From an uncultured Acetatifactor sp. (GTDB taxonomy: Bacteria > Bacillota > Clostridia > Lachnospirales > Lachnospiraceae), in NCBI GenBank assembly GCA_910578185.1, contig CAJTPN010000002.1, positions 148,218 through 212,217 of the forward strand: a stretch of DNA of 64,000 nt, read 5' to 3'. The number at the start of each line of letters is the position of its first letter. The first letter of the stretch is position 1. Below are positions 52,586-59,748 of this stretch, in pieces. Below the pieces are notes generated by a model, which saw only the letters and a program-made list of their open reading frames with translations, did not search any database and was not told the origin of the DNA. Position numbers and translations under genes: made by a program.

Positions 52586-53440
52586 ATGGAACGGCAGGAT
52601 TTTCAGGAAGAAAAAGTCATCCGGGGAACGGAAGATTTCAAGGGAACAGGGGAATATGTGGCCAGCGAAGAGCTGATGGCCAGCGTGAATATCGCCATTG
52701 CTTTAAAGAAACCCCTGCTGATCAAAGGAGAGCCCGGTACGGGCAAAACGATGCTGGCGGAAGCCGTTGCGAAGGCTTTGGGAAAGAGGCTGATTATTTG
52801 GAATATCAAATCTACCACAAAGGCTCAGGAAGGGTTGTATGTATATGATACGATTCAGCGTCTCTATGACGGACAGTTTGGAGAGGAAGGTGTAAACGAT
52901 ATCGCCCGGTATATTAAACTTGGTAAATTGGGGGAAGCGTTTGACAGTCAGGAGCAGGTTGTATTGCTGATCGACGAGATTGACAAAGCGGACCTGGAAT
53001 TCCCCAACGACCTTCTGTGGGAACTGGATCAAATGGAATTTTATATCAATGAGACAAAACGGACCGTGAAGGCAAAGCAGCGTCCCATTGTGATTATTAC
53101 TTCCAATGCGGAAAAGGAATTGCCCGACGCATTTCTGCGCCGTTGCATTTTTCATTATATAGATTTCCCTTCCAGAGAATTGATGGAGGAGATTGTTAAG
53201 GTACATTTTCCGGAAGTAGAGGAAAATTTGCTGAAAAATGCCATGGAAGTCTTCTATAATATCCGGGCCATTCGTGATATTCGTAAAAAACCCAGTACTT
53301 CGGAATTGATTGACTGGGTCAATGCTCTGCAGATCGGCGGAATTCCGGCAGAGGAAATCCGCAGGAAGCTGCCTTTTGTTGGCGTTGTGGTAAAGAAGGA
53401 TGAGGATTTGCAGTTAGTGCGGCAGGAGCCGAATCTGTGA
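52586..53440 (+). CDS. MoxR-type AAA ATPase
   Basis: A 284-residue AAA+ protein with Walker A GEPGTGKT (K54), Walker B VVLLIDEIDKAD and sensor 1 VIITSNAEKELP. MoxR ATPases act as chaperones that insert cofactors or assemble complexes together with a von Willebrand factor A protein. AAGGTGAG (52570-52577) supports the ATG at 52586 rather than a GTG at 52577. The VWA gene follows after 39 nt. Confidence 0.92.
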   Translation: MERQDFQEEKVIRGTEDFKGTGEYVASEELMASVNIAIALKKPLLIKGEPGTGKTMLAEAVAKALGKRLIIWNIKSTTKAQEGLYVYDTIQRLYDGQFGEEGVNDIARYIKLGKLGEAFDSQEQVVLLIDEIDKADLEFPNDLLWELDQMEFYINETKRTVKAKQRPIVIITSNAEKELPDAFLRRCIFHYIDFPSRELMEEIVKVHFPEVEENLLKNAMEVFYNIRAIRDIRKKPSTSELIDWVNALQIGGIPAEEIRRKLPFVGVVVKKDEDLQLVRQEPNL

Positions 53441-53479
53441 CGCAGACGAAAGTCGGAATCCCTATCAGGAGAAGAAGCT

Positions 53480-54682
53480 ATGTTTATAAAATTTTTTGAG
53501 ACTTTACGGGAAAAGGGGCTGCGGGTAACGCTTGGGGAATGGCTTACCTTGCAGGAAGCTCTGGACAAAGGACTATGCGGCAGCTCACTGACACAATTTT
53601 ATTATGTGGCCCGAATGATATTGGTGAAAAGCGAGACGGACTTTGACAAATTTGACATGGCCTTTGAGGAGTGTTTTAAGGCGGCGCAGAAAGAAACCGA
53701 AGTTGGAAAGGAAATGCTTCGCTGGCTGGATAAATCCGATATGATGGAACTTGCCCATGAGGAGGCTAGAAATCATTTGAATCAGGTGGAGGAAATCCAG
53801 ATAGACAAAGAGGATGTGGAGGAAACCTTTAAGCAGCGCCTCAGGGACCAGGATAGCGAACACAATGGCGGAAGCTTTTGGATCGGCACCATGGGAAAGA
53901 CTTCTTTTGGAAACATGGGCGGAAATGTGGGCGGTGTGAGAGTGGGCGGCAAAACGGGTTATCAGTCTGCATTTGCCGTAGTGGGGGCCAGAAAGTACCG
54001 GGATTTCAGGGATGATAGAGTACTGGATAACCGGCAGTTTCAGATGGCTTTTAGAAAGCTGCGGCAGTTTTCCAGCAGACTTGACATTCCCGAAACGGAG
54101 CTGGATATAAACGGCACGGTGGATAAAACCTGCAACCATGGCGGTTGCCTGCAGATCGTGATGCAAAAGCCGCGGAGAAACGCGGTGAAGCTTTTGCTTT
54201 TAATGGATTCCGGCGGCACTATGATTCCTTTCAGCAGTCTATTAAACGATCTTTTTCAGGCGGTGCACAAATCCAATCATTATAAGGATGTGAAAACTTA
54301 TTATTTTCACAACTGTATCTACAGCAAGATGTATAAGACGCCGGAATGTGAAAACGGAGATTGGGTGGACACGGAATGGATGTTTCGTAATGTGGACAGT
54401 GATTACAAGGTGATTATTGTTGGAGATGCCGCCATGGCGCCGGAAGAGTTGTATTCCGACACAGGCAATTACAGAGGGCCAAACGGCGGATTGTCCGGAT
54501 ATGAATGGCTGCAATTATTAAAGAAAAAATATAAGAAAATTGTCTGGCTGAATCCCAAAATGGCCCCTGGCAGAGCGCCCTGGAGGGAGGCGGAGACGGC
54601 GGTGAAAGAGTTGTTTCCCATGTACAAGCTGACTGTGGACGGACTAAATCAGGCTATGGTAAAGTTGATGGCCAATCGGTGA
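53480..54682 (+). CDS. VWA-domain protein of the CoxE type
   Basis: A 400-residue cytoplasmic protein. The N-terminal ~200 residues are helical. The C-terminal half is a VWA fold with a changed metal motif: DSGGT (in LLLLMDSGGTMI) instead of DxSxS. A Gly-rich segment (about 130-160) precedes it. It presumably partners the MoxR ATPase; the pair's client is unknown. AGGAGAAG is before the ATG. A bidirectional terminator follows. Confidence 0.85.
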   Translation: MFIKFFETLREKGLRVTLGEWLTLQEALDKGLCGSSLTQFYYVARMILVKSETDFDKFDMAFEECFKAAQKETEVGKEMLRWLDKSDMMELAHEEARNHLNQVEEIQIDKEDVEETFKQRLRDQDSEHNGGSFWIGTMGKTSFGNMGGNVGGVRVGGKTGYQSAFAVVGARKYRDFRDDRVLDNRQFQMAFRKLRQFSSRLDIPETELDINGTVDKTCNHGGCLQIVMQKPRRNAVKLLLLMDSGGTMIPFSSLLNDLFQAVHKSNHYKDVKTYYFHNCIYSKMYKTPECENGDWVDTEWMFRNVDSDYKVIIVGDAAMAPEELYSDTGNYRGPNGGLSGYEWLQLLKKKYKKIVWLNPKMAPGRAPWREAETAVKELFPMYKLTVDGLNQAMVKLMANR

Positions 54683-54727
54683 AAATCTGTCCTTTGCATA
54701 ATTTTTGGGAGGATTTCTGTAAAAATA

Positions 54728-54771
54728 CCCCTACGACTATGATCATGGCATAAGTCGCAGGGGCTTTTTTT
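54728..54771. terminator. Bidirectional terminator
   Basis: CCCCTACGACT (54728-54738) pairs with AGTCGCAGGGG (54753-54763) with one mismatch. Seven T follow on the plus strand, and the minus strand also has a T-run (TATTTTT), so it serves the VWA gene and the converging secreted-protein gene. Confidence 0.85.
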
Positions 54772-54805
54772 ATCCCATATTCAGTTGTTTAATGCCTGTG
54801 CAATT

Positions 54806-55153
54806 CTATTGCGGCCGATGTAAATAGCCTTCATATGTTGCATAGGTCTTATTTTCTTTCCTGTTATACAGGTAGCTGGTTAAATACAAGGTACCTTCAG
54901 TTGGAACATAACCGATTGCTTCCTGCCAGAAAAGTTCGCGTTCCGGTGTAACTTTTCCGTCAAAGATAACTTCTCTGACTACATAGGTTCCGCCAGTGGC
55001 AAGTGGCTGTATGGATGGCTGTTCTCCATATACCTCATAATAAATGCCGTCTTCCGTATAGCCGCTTGTAATCATGCCGCTTTCCGCGAAAGCGGATATG
55101 GGAAAGGCAATCAGCAAAATCATGGAGAGCAAAAAGGCAGTACATTTTTTCAT
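54806..55153 (-). CDS. Small secreted protein of unknown function
   Basis: A 115-residue protein. Residues 1-23 are a signal peptide (KKC start, LLSMILLIAFPISAFA, cut before ESG). The mature part is about 92 residues, Tyr/Thr/Glu-rich, without Cys, and probably beta-rich; no family recognised. GGAGG lies 9 nt before the ATG at 55153. A start at 55174 is possible, overlapping the TGA of a short Cys-containing frame. Confidence 0.7.
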   Translation of the reverse strand: MKKCTAFLLSMILLIAFPISAFAESGMITSGYTEDGIYYEVYGEQPSIQPLATGGTYVVREVIFDGKVTPERELFWQEAIGYVPTEGTLYLTSYLYNRKENKTYATYEGYLHRPQ

Positions 55154-55170
55154 AGATGAATTCCTCCTTT

Positions 55171-55257
55171 TCATTTTATTTCCTTATAGGCCTGACTGCT
55201 TACATAAATAGATTTCATGCGAACCGGTTCCATGTCACCGGTCATTTCAACGCACAT
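55171..55257 (-). pseudogene. Short Cys-containing frame, probably the end of a broken gene
   Basis: On the minus strand a frame open from a TAA at about 55284 reads TCGSCEMC, then continues to a TGA at 55171-55173. The stop lies 1 nt before the AAAGGAGG site of the secreted-protein gene, as for a preceding operon gene. From ATG 55257 it codes 28 residues. It could be a remnant of a lost zinc-ribbon gene or chance. Confidence 0.25.
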
Positions 55258-55280
55258 TTCGCAGCTGCCGCAGGTTTTTG

Positions 55281-55319
55281 TTTATAATAAGCCTTATCAA
55301 AACTCAATATTCGAGTTTT
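55281..55319 (-). promoter_or_regulatory. Candidate promoter and operator for the secreted protein
   Basis: AAAACTC/GAGTTTT (55299-55305 and 55313-55319) is a perfect inverted repeat. Inside it, on the minus strand, TTGAGT (complement of 55302-55307) and TATAAA (complement of 55281-55286) lie 15 bp apart, a short spacer. A second palindrome, ATAAG-C-CTTAT (55287-55297), fills the spacer. The layout suggests a repressed or activated promoter; the neighbouring XRE protein is a candidate binder. Confidence 0.45.
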
Positions 55320-55380
55320 AGACAAAAGGCAAACTATATAATGATAATCAAATCACAGATTAATCCCTAAATATGTCATG

Positions 55381-55548
55381 TAATGAAAAAATTCGCGAAG
55401 CAGTTCCTACTAGGTATTTGTGATGAAAAGGGTTCGCGAAACGGTTCCTATAATAGGTATTTGTGATGAAAGGATTCACGAAGTGGTTTCTATAATAGTG
55501 ATTTGTGATAAAAGAGTTCGCGAAGCGATTTCTATATTAGTGATTTGT
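55381..55548. repeat. Four tandem 41-42 bp repeats with TTCGCGAA core
   Basis: Cores TTCGCGAA lie at 55392-55399, 55433-55440 and 55517-55524, and a variant TTCACGAA at 55475-55482, giving steps of 41, 42 and 42 bp. Each unit also carries ATTTGTGAT-ATAAAAG-like and TTCCTATAATAG-like parts. The core is a palindrome, and copies 3 and 4 can form TCAC/GTGG and TCGC/GCGA mini-hairpins. The rest of 55175-55597 outside this and the promoter region shows nothing further. Confidence 0.85.
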
Positions 55549-55597
55549 AAATAAAGGGGTTTAACGCCCAAATCAATACTTCTAAATATTAGTGCTG

Positions 55598-56335
55598 TTA
55601 TTCTGCAGAATTAAACGGATGTTGAAAAAACACAAACTCATAATCCATAGTATAACAGGAATCTTTTGCAGGATTATAGCTTCTGTAAAATAAGATAGTC
55701 ATGGTATCAGTATTTTCATTTAAATTATCCAGGTATTTCTCTTTTAGACTATCGCAATGTTTTATGATCATATCATTATCTACCCAGCCATGATAATCTA
55801 CAATTATGTAAAAGGCATTTTCACTCCACATCGCGTCTTCAGAACCCCCATAAAAGGTATTCTTTACCTGAAAGGAGGGAATGCACAGGATACCAAAGAC
55901 AGCCAGTGACAACGTTACAAAAATTAATGCCGTCAATCCAATCCCTTTTACTATGCGCAAATTTGCAGAATGCTCCAGCGCTGGAGTAGATGTGGACTCG
56001 GTCTGAATCCCTTCGTCTTCTGGAACCAGAGTTTGGGGCGGCATGGCCACAGGAAAACTGTCCTGAGAGATATCCTCTCCGGCCTGATCAGTTGTCTTGG
56101 TATTCTCTGAGGGGCGGCGTTCCCCGGCCAACAGTTCATCGACCGTACAATCCAATATTTTAGAGATTTCGACTAACTTGGCCAAATCGGGAAGGTTTTT
56201 CCCGTTTTCCCATTTGGATACTGCGGAAGGCGCCAAATAAAGCAGTTGGGCAAATTTCTCTTGGGTCAGATTTTTTTTGATGCGCTCTTCTTTTATAAAT
56301 TGTCCTATTTTGTAGAGCTCTTTTGTAGATGTCAT
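55598..56335 (-). CDS. XRE regulator with membrane span and extracellular domain
   Basis: A 245-residue protein. Residues 8-65 form an XRE helix-turn-helix (NLTQEKFAQLLYLAPSAVSKWENG). A Pro/Ser/Thr-rich linker (70-125) leads to one membrane span (about 130-151), and ~95 residues should be outside the cell, with Tyr/Phe-rich sequence and two Cys. So the DNA-binding domain is tethered to the membrane. No family beyond the HTH was recognised. The promoter is at 56370-56398, and the repeats lie just downstream. Confidence 0.85.
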   Translation of the reverse strand: MTSTKELYKIGQFIKEERIKKNLTQEKFAQLLYLAPSAVSKWENGKNLPDLAKLVEISKILDCTVDELLAGERRPSENTKTTDQAGEDISQDSFPVAMPPQTLVPEDEGIQTESTSTPALEHSANLRIVKGIGLTALIFVTLSLAVFGILCIPSFQVKNTFYGGSEDAMWSENAFYIIVDYHGWVDNDMIIKHCDSLKEKYLDNLNENTDTMTILFYRSYNPAKDSCYTMDYEFVFFQHPFNSAE

Positions 56336-56369
56336 ATAGTGACTCCGTTGTCTTTAAAATGTTATAGCT

Positions 56370-56398
56370 ATTGTATCATAAATGGAAAATGTTTGCAA
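56370..56398 (-). promoter_or_regulatory. Sigma-A promoter for the XRE membrane regulator
   Basis: On the minus strand TTGCAA (56393-56398, itself palindromic) and TACAAT (complement of 56370-56375), 17 bp apart. The leader is about 30 nt. Confidence 0.75.
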
Positions 56399-56477
56399 TT
56401 AAAATTATGTGATCAGGGTGTAAAGAAGTTGTGAAGAAACATTTGTTCTTTACCAGGATTTCATTTAAAAAGGATTG

Positions 56478-56571
56478 TATCTTATCATATTTTGACTCTT
56501 CTTAAGACAAATTATGATAAGATAACGCAATTTGATTATATTGGAGATTGCATTTGACTCATGTAATCAAA
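56478..56571. repeat. Nested inverted repeats in the divergent intergenic region
   Basis: TATCTTATCATA (56478-56489) and TATGATAAGATA (56513-56524) are perfect 12-bp arms 23 nt apart. TTTGATTA (56531-56538) and TAATCAAA (56564-56571) are perfect 8-bp arms 25 nt apart. No T-run follows either. The remaining parts of the 400-bp region 56336-56736 hold the XRE promoter and a CTTGAG/CTCAAG repeat. Confidence 0.7.
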
Positions 56572-56614
56572 CCAAAAAACTTCGCAAAGCCCTGTAAATA
56601 TCAGTAAATTACAA

Positions 56615-56660
56615 CTTGAGAATTGCTCAAGTGACGGTTTAATGGTTGGAGATATATAAT
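56615..56660 (+). promoter_or_regulatory. Candidate regulated promoter for the Cys-pair secreted protein
   Basis: TATAAT (56655-56660) with GTGACG (56631-56636) 18 bp upstream. CTTGAG/CTCAAG arms (56615-56620 and 56626-56631) abut and overlap the -35, as an operator might. Confidence 0.4.
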
Positions 56661-56736
56661 TGTAAGCAAAGGGGACTTGCATCAGATGCCGCAGTTTTAG
56701 TAGTGTTTTTTCTGATGAAGAAAGGATGGAGATAAA

Positions 56737-57075
56737 ATGAAAATAAGAAAACTGTTAGTTTCCGCTCTTTGTGCGGTATCTCTTATGGGAATACCAGTAC
56801 ATGCGGCAAGTATTTGTACGCATCCAATGTTAGAAGAACAAATACATCATGGATATGATAGGAACGATAAGCAGCATTGTGAGTGGTTATCTCGAGTATT
56901 CATATGTACTAAATGTCATGCGGAGGCTCGGGTAGACACAGAATATGAAAATTGGGAAGATCATAACTGGTGGATTGATTATGATAATCCAGATTATCGT
57001 GACTACGGAATACAATATGACATGTACTGTACAGAATGTGGTTACGATGATTATATAATTGAATACTATAAGTAA
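56737..57075 (+). CDS. Small secreted Cys-pair protein
   Basis: A 112-residue protein. Residues 1-23 make a signal peptide (LLVSALCAVSLMGIPVHAA). The mature ~89 residues are acidic, very rich in Tyr, Asp and Trp, and carry two CxxC pairs (CTKCH and CTECG) plus two further Cys and several His, so a zinc- or disulfide-bound fold is likely. No homologue recognised. AAAGGATGGAG precedes the ATG. Base composition is more AT-rich than the core genes. Confidence 0.75.
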   Translation: MKIRKLLVSALCAVSLMGIPVHAASICTHPMLEEQIHHGYDRNDKQHCEWLSRVFICTKCHAEARVDTEYENWEDHNWWIDYDNPDYRDYGIQYDMYCTECGYDDYIIEYYK

Positions 57076-57190
57076 TCATTTGAAATAATTGGCTGCATGA
57101 TGGTAGTCCTCTTTTTTTTAAATGCTGCATATTATTTAGTAACTTTTTCAAATTTTTTCAAATAAATATAGTAAAAGTGGGAGGGGATAA

Positions 57191-59452
57191 ATGAAAAGGA
57201 TATTATATGTTTTTCTTCTCTGTTGCATTATCCTTTCCGGCTGTGGAAGGGAAGACCAACAACAGATAGGAAATACTTGGGACAGCATGGAACAGACCCG
57301 CCAGCAGAGTACTGTTCCAGAAACGCCTAGGACAACTGTACCGCCGGAGCAGGCAGGCGCCAGCCTTATGTTGGACAGAAACCAGATTTTTGATATTGAT
57401 TTATGTGATGATTCCGAGAGCGGAAATCATTATGTCGGAATGCAGTTTTACAAGGGGGAACCTGTAATGCTGTATTTAAAGACTTATTTGCCAGTACAAA
57501 TTCGTTTGGTTGACGGAGAATATCGGCGGGATCCACTTGTACTTTACCAAGACAGCGGACTGTATATACAACGTCAGGATGGAAGTCGGGAACAGCTGGC
57601 ACCGGGGGCCTCCCTATTGGATAATCTACTGGTGGATGAGGAAGAGAAAGCCAATAGTGTCCATTATGGTTATAGCTGGTATGTGGATGAAGAAGGAAAC
57701 TGTTATTGTTATCCAAGATTATCTACGATAGCTTATAATTCCGGTGAAGGTTATTTCATGAAAATTAATTCTTCCGGTGAGCTGCTTTATAAAACCAGTT
57801 TGGAAGCTGGTTTTGAAGCAGAGGACTTTGTATGTATTGACGGCACTATGTACGTGGTAATAAGCAAAAAGGAACAAAATATCACGACAAAAAAAGTGGT
57901 GGCGTTTGATAGAGACAACGGGATGCTCTCAGAAGAGGATGCCTTTGTACTGTCACTGGACCGCACCAGCGGTTATTTTGGAGAAGGGCCGGACGGACTT
58001 TATGTGTTTCTTGCAAACGAAATCAAGAGGATCGATTTGGAAGCCGGAAATTCTTCAGATTTCCTTTCTCTTAAGGGAAGTTCCTATTCCAATCTGGATT
58101 TTAAGTGGAAATTTGGGGACTTTCGGGTATTAGACGACGGGAGCGCGGAAGCGCTATATTATTGCGATGAAGAAGACGGCCGTTTGGATGTGATTGCCAA
58201 GGGAATACAGGAAAATCTGTCGCTGTTGGAGAAAGATAGAATTGTGATCACACTTAGGGCTGCGTCTATTTCCAACTGGCTTAAGGATCAGGCAACAAAG
58301 TATAATAAATCCAATGATATTTATTGGGTGCGGCTGGAGGAACTATCCACTGGCAAAGCGGCGGATCGGGCTGATTATGCAAGGCTGACCAATGTAGAGC
58401 TTTCCACTGGAAAAGGTCCTGATATCATTTGTGGCGATTTGATGGAATCCTATATCCGGGGGCTGCTTCAAAAAGGTGTGCTTCTTAATCTGAAGGGATT
58501 AATGGAATCGACAGGAATTCGAGAGGAAGAATATCTGGCGGCAGCCTTTGACAGTTGGCAAAGTACGGGAAAGGAGCAGGAGATTTACGGTATTAATATT
58601 TCCATAAGCCCAAGGGGATATCAAATGCGCAGGGAAGTATTACCGGATGGAGGAACTGTTGATATTTACAAATTAATGGACGCCCTTTCCGAACGTGATG
58701 GGGAGGCTACCTATTATGATATGACAGGTGCCCAGGGGCTTCTCAAGATGTTTCTGGAAGGCTCTGAGGATCTGTGGGGAATGCTTGACTGGGAGACAGG
58801 CAGCTGTGATTTCAACGTCCCGTTATTTACGCAGATTTTGGAAAATGCCAAACGATACGACGCCGGCAGCGCCAAAAATCAAAAAGTACTTTTGGCGTTT
58901 CCTCTAAATTACAAAAGTATATATCATTATGACAGCCATGAGGAGATGGAAGGGGAAGGAACAATAGTTGCGGGCGCGCTGTTTGACGACGGATGCCATG
59001 GGGCGGTTGACAGCCGGTATACTTTGGCAATCAACGCCAATTCCCCCAGGAAAGAAGGGGCGTGGGAATTTATCTGTTATTTGCTGACGGAAGAAGCCCA
59101 GTCGGAAATAACAAAAGATGTTCCTGTGAAGAAAGTGGCACTTCAAACATGGCTGGGGTTGCAGCTGACTGAGGTGTCTGGAAATAATGAGAAAATTGTT
59201 AACGTAAAGTACATGGAGGAAGGGGAAATCATCAGTTACCGGAAAATCTATACAAAAGAGGACATAACAGATGAACGAATAGCGGAATATCTTGGTGCAC
59301 TGGAAGATGTCAGAGTCCTGCCATTTCGGACCGGACCGATTTTGGAGATTATTTATGAGGAAGCAGAAGCATATTTTAGTGGCAGCAAGAGTGCTAAGGA
59401 CGTGAGTAAAATCATTCAAAACCGTGTACAGCTGTATTTGGATGAACAGTGA
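57191..59452 (+). CDS. Large lipoprotein with solute-binding-like C-terminus
   Basis: A 753-residue lipoprotein: LSGC lipobox with C18. Residues 60-350 are beta-rich with repeated YxxDxxG-type turns, perhaps a propeller. From about 355 (RIVITLRAASISNWL) the rest resembles family-1 ABC extracellular solute-binding proteins: GPDIICGDLMESY, then the late KEGAWEFICYLLTEEAQSEI. No ABC permease or ATPase lies nearby. GGGAGGGG precedes the ATG. TTTTCA and TATAGT (57145-57172) are a possible but weak promoter. Confidence 0.82.
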   Translation: MKRILYVFLLCCIILSGCGREDQQQIGNTWDSMEQTRQQSTVPETPRTTVPPEQAGASLMLDRNQIFDIDLCDDSESGNHYVGMQFYKGEPVMLYLKTYLPVQIRLVDGEYRRDPLVLYQDSGLYIQRQDGSREQLAPGASLLDNLLVDEEEKANSVHYGYSWYVDEEGNCYCYPRLSTIAYNSGEGYFMKINSSGELLYKTSLEAGFEAEDFVCIDGTMYVVISKKEQNITTKKVVAFDRDNGMLSEEDAFVLSLDRTSGYFGEGPDGLYVFLANEIKRIDLEAGNSSDFLSLKGSSYSNLDFKWKFGDFRVLDDGSAEALYYCDEEDGRLDVIAKGIQENLSLLEKDRIVITLRAASISNWLKDQATKYNKSNDIYWVRLEELSTGKAADRADYARLTNVELSTGKGPDIICGDLMESYIRGLLQKGVLLNLKGLMESTGIREEEYLAAAFDSWQSTGKEQEIYGINISISPRGYQMRREVLPDGGTVDIYKLMDALSERDGEATYYDMTGAQGLLKMFLEGSEDLWGMLDWETGSCDFNVPLFTQILENAKRYDAGSAKNQKVLLAFPLNYKSIYHYDSHEEMEGEGTIVAGALFDDGCHGAVDSRYTLAINANSPRKEGAWEFICYLLTEEAQSEITKDVPVKKVALQTWLGLQLTEVSGNNEKIVNVKYMEEGEIISYRKIYTKEDITDERIAEYLGALEDVRVLPFRTGPILEIIYEEAEAYFSGSKSAKDVSKIIQNRVQLYLDEQ

Positions 59453-59557
59453 CATTAACCTGCTCAAAGCGATTCCTTCCATTTGAAATGAGTAATTATA
59501 AGTCATACTTTTTCCTTACACTTTTCCTATCTGATTTTATTTATCCCTCTCTTGTCA

Positions 59558-59634
59558 TTGGAACCCCCCAAAAGTGATAGCGCTAATAGATCATTGTGAT
59601 AATAAATAATGCGCTTTGAAAAGACGGGTTCCAA
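59558..59634. repeat. Long-range inverted repeat upstream of tyrS
   Basis: TTGGAACCC (59558-59566) and GGGTTCCAA (59626-59634) are perfect 9-bp arms around 59 nt; inside, AGCGC (59579-59583) and GCGCT (59611-59615) pair. No T-run follows. It ends 27 nt before the tyrS -35. It does not fit a T-box leader, because it lies upstream of the promoter. Confidence 0.6.
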
Positions 59635-59660
59635 CGCAACGCTAAAACCAGCAATCGGGC

Positions 59661-59688
59661 TTGAAAAAGCGCAGGAATCTGTTATAAT
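59661..59688 (+). promoter_or_regulatory. Sigma-A promoter for tyrS
   Basis: TTGAAA (59661-59666) and perfect TATAAT (59683-59688), 16 bp apart. The leader of about 55 nt is too short for a T-box. Confidence 0.75.
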
Positions 59689-59748
59689 GGGAAAGAAAGT
59701 GTGATTGGGATATGATCAAATGTTTATGGAAAGGTGTTGGATAATAAT

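Noticed and set aside
55381..55548. CRISPR array
   Set aside because: Units follow each other with no unique spacers, copies vary throughout, and no cas gene is near.
59453..59748. T-box riboswitch for tyrS
   Set aside because: The promoter lies only about 60 nt before the start, and the conserved T-box sequence and antiterminator are absent.
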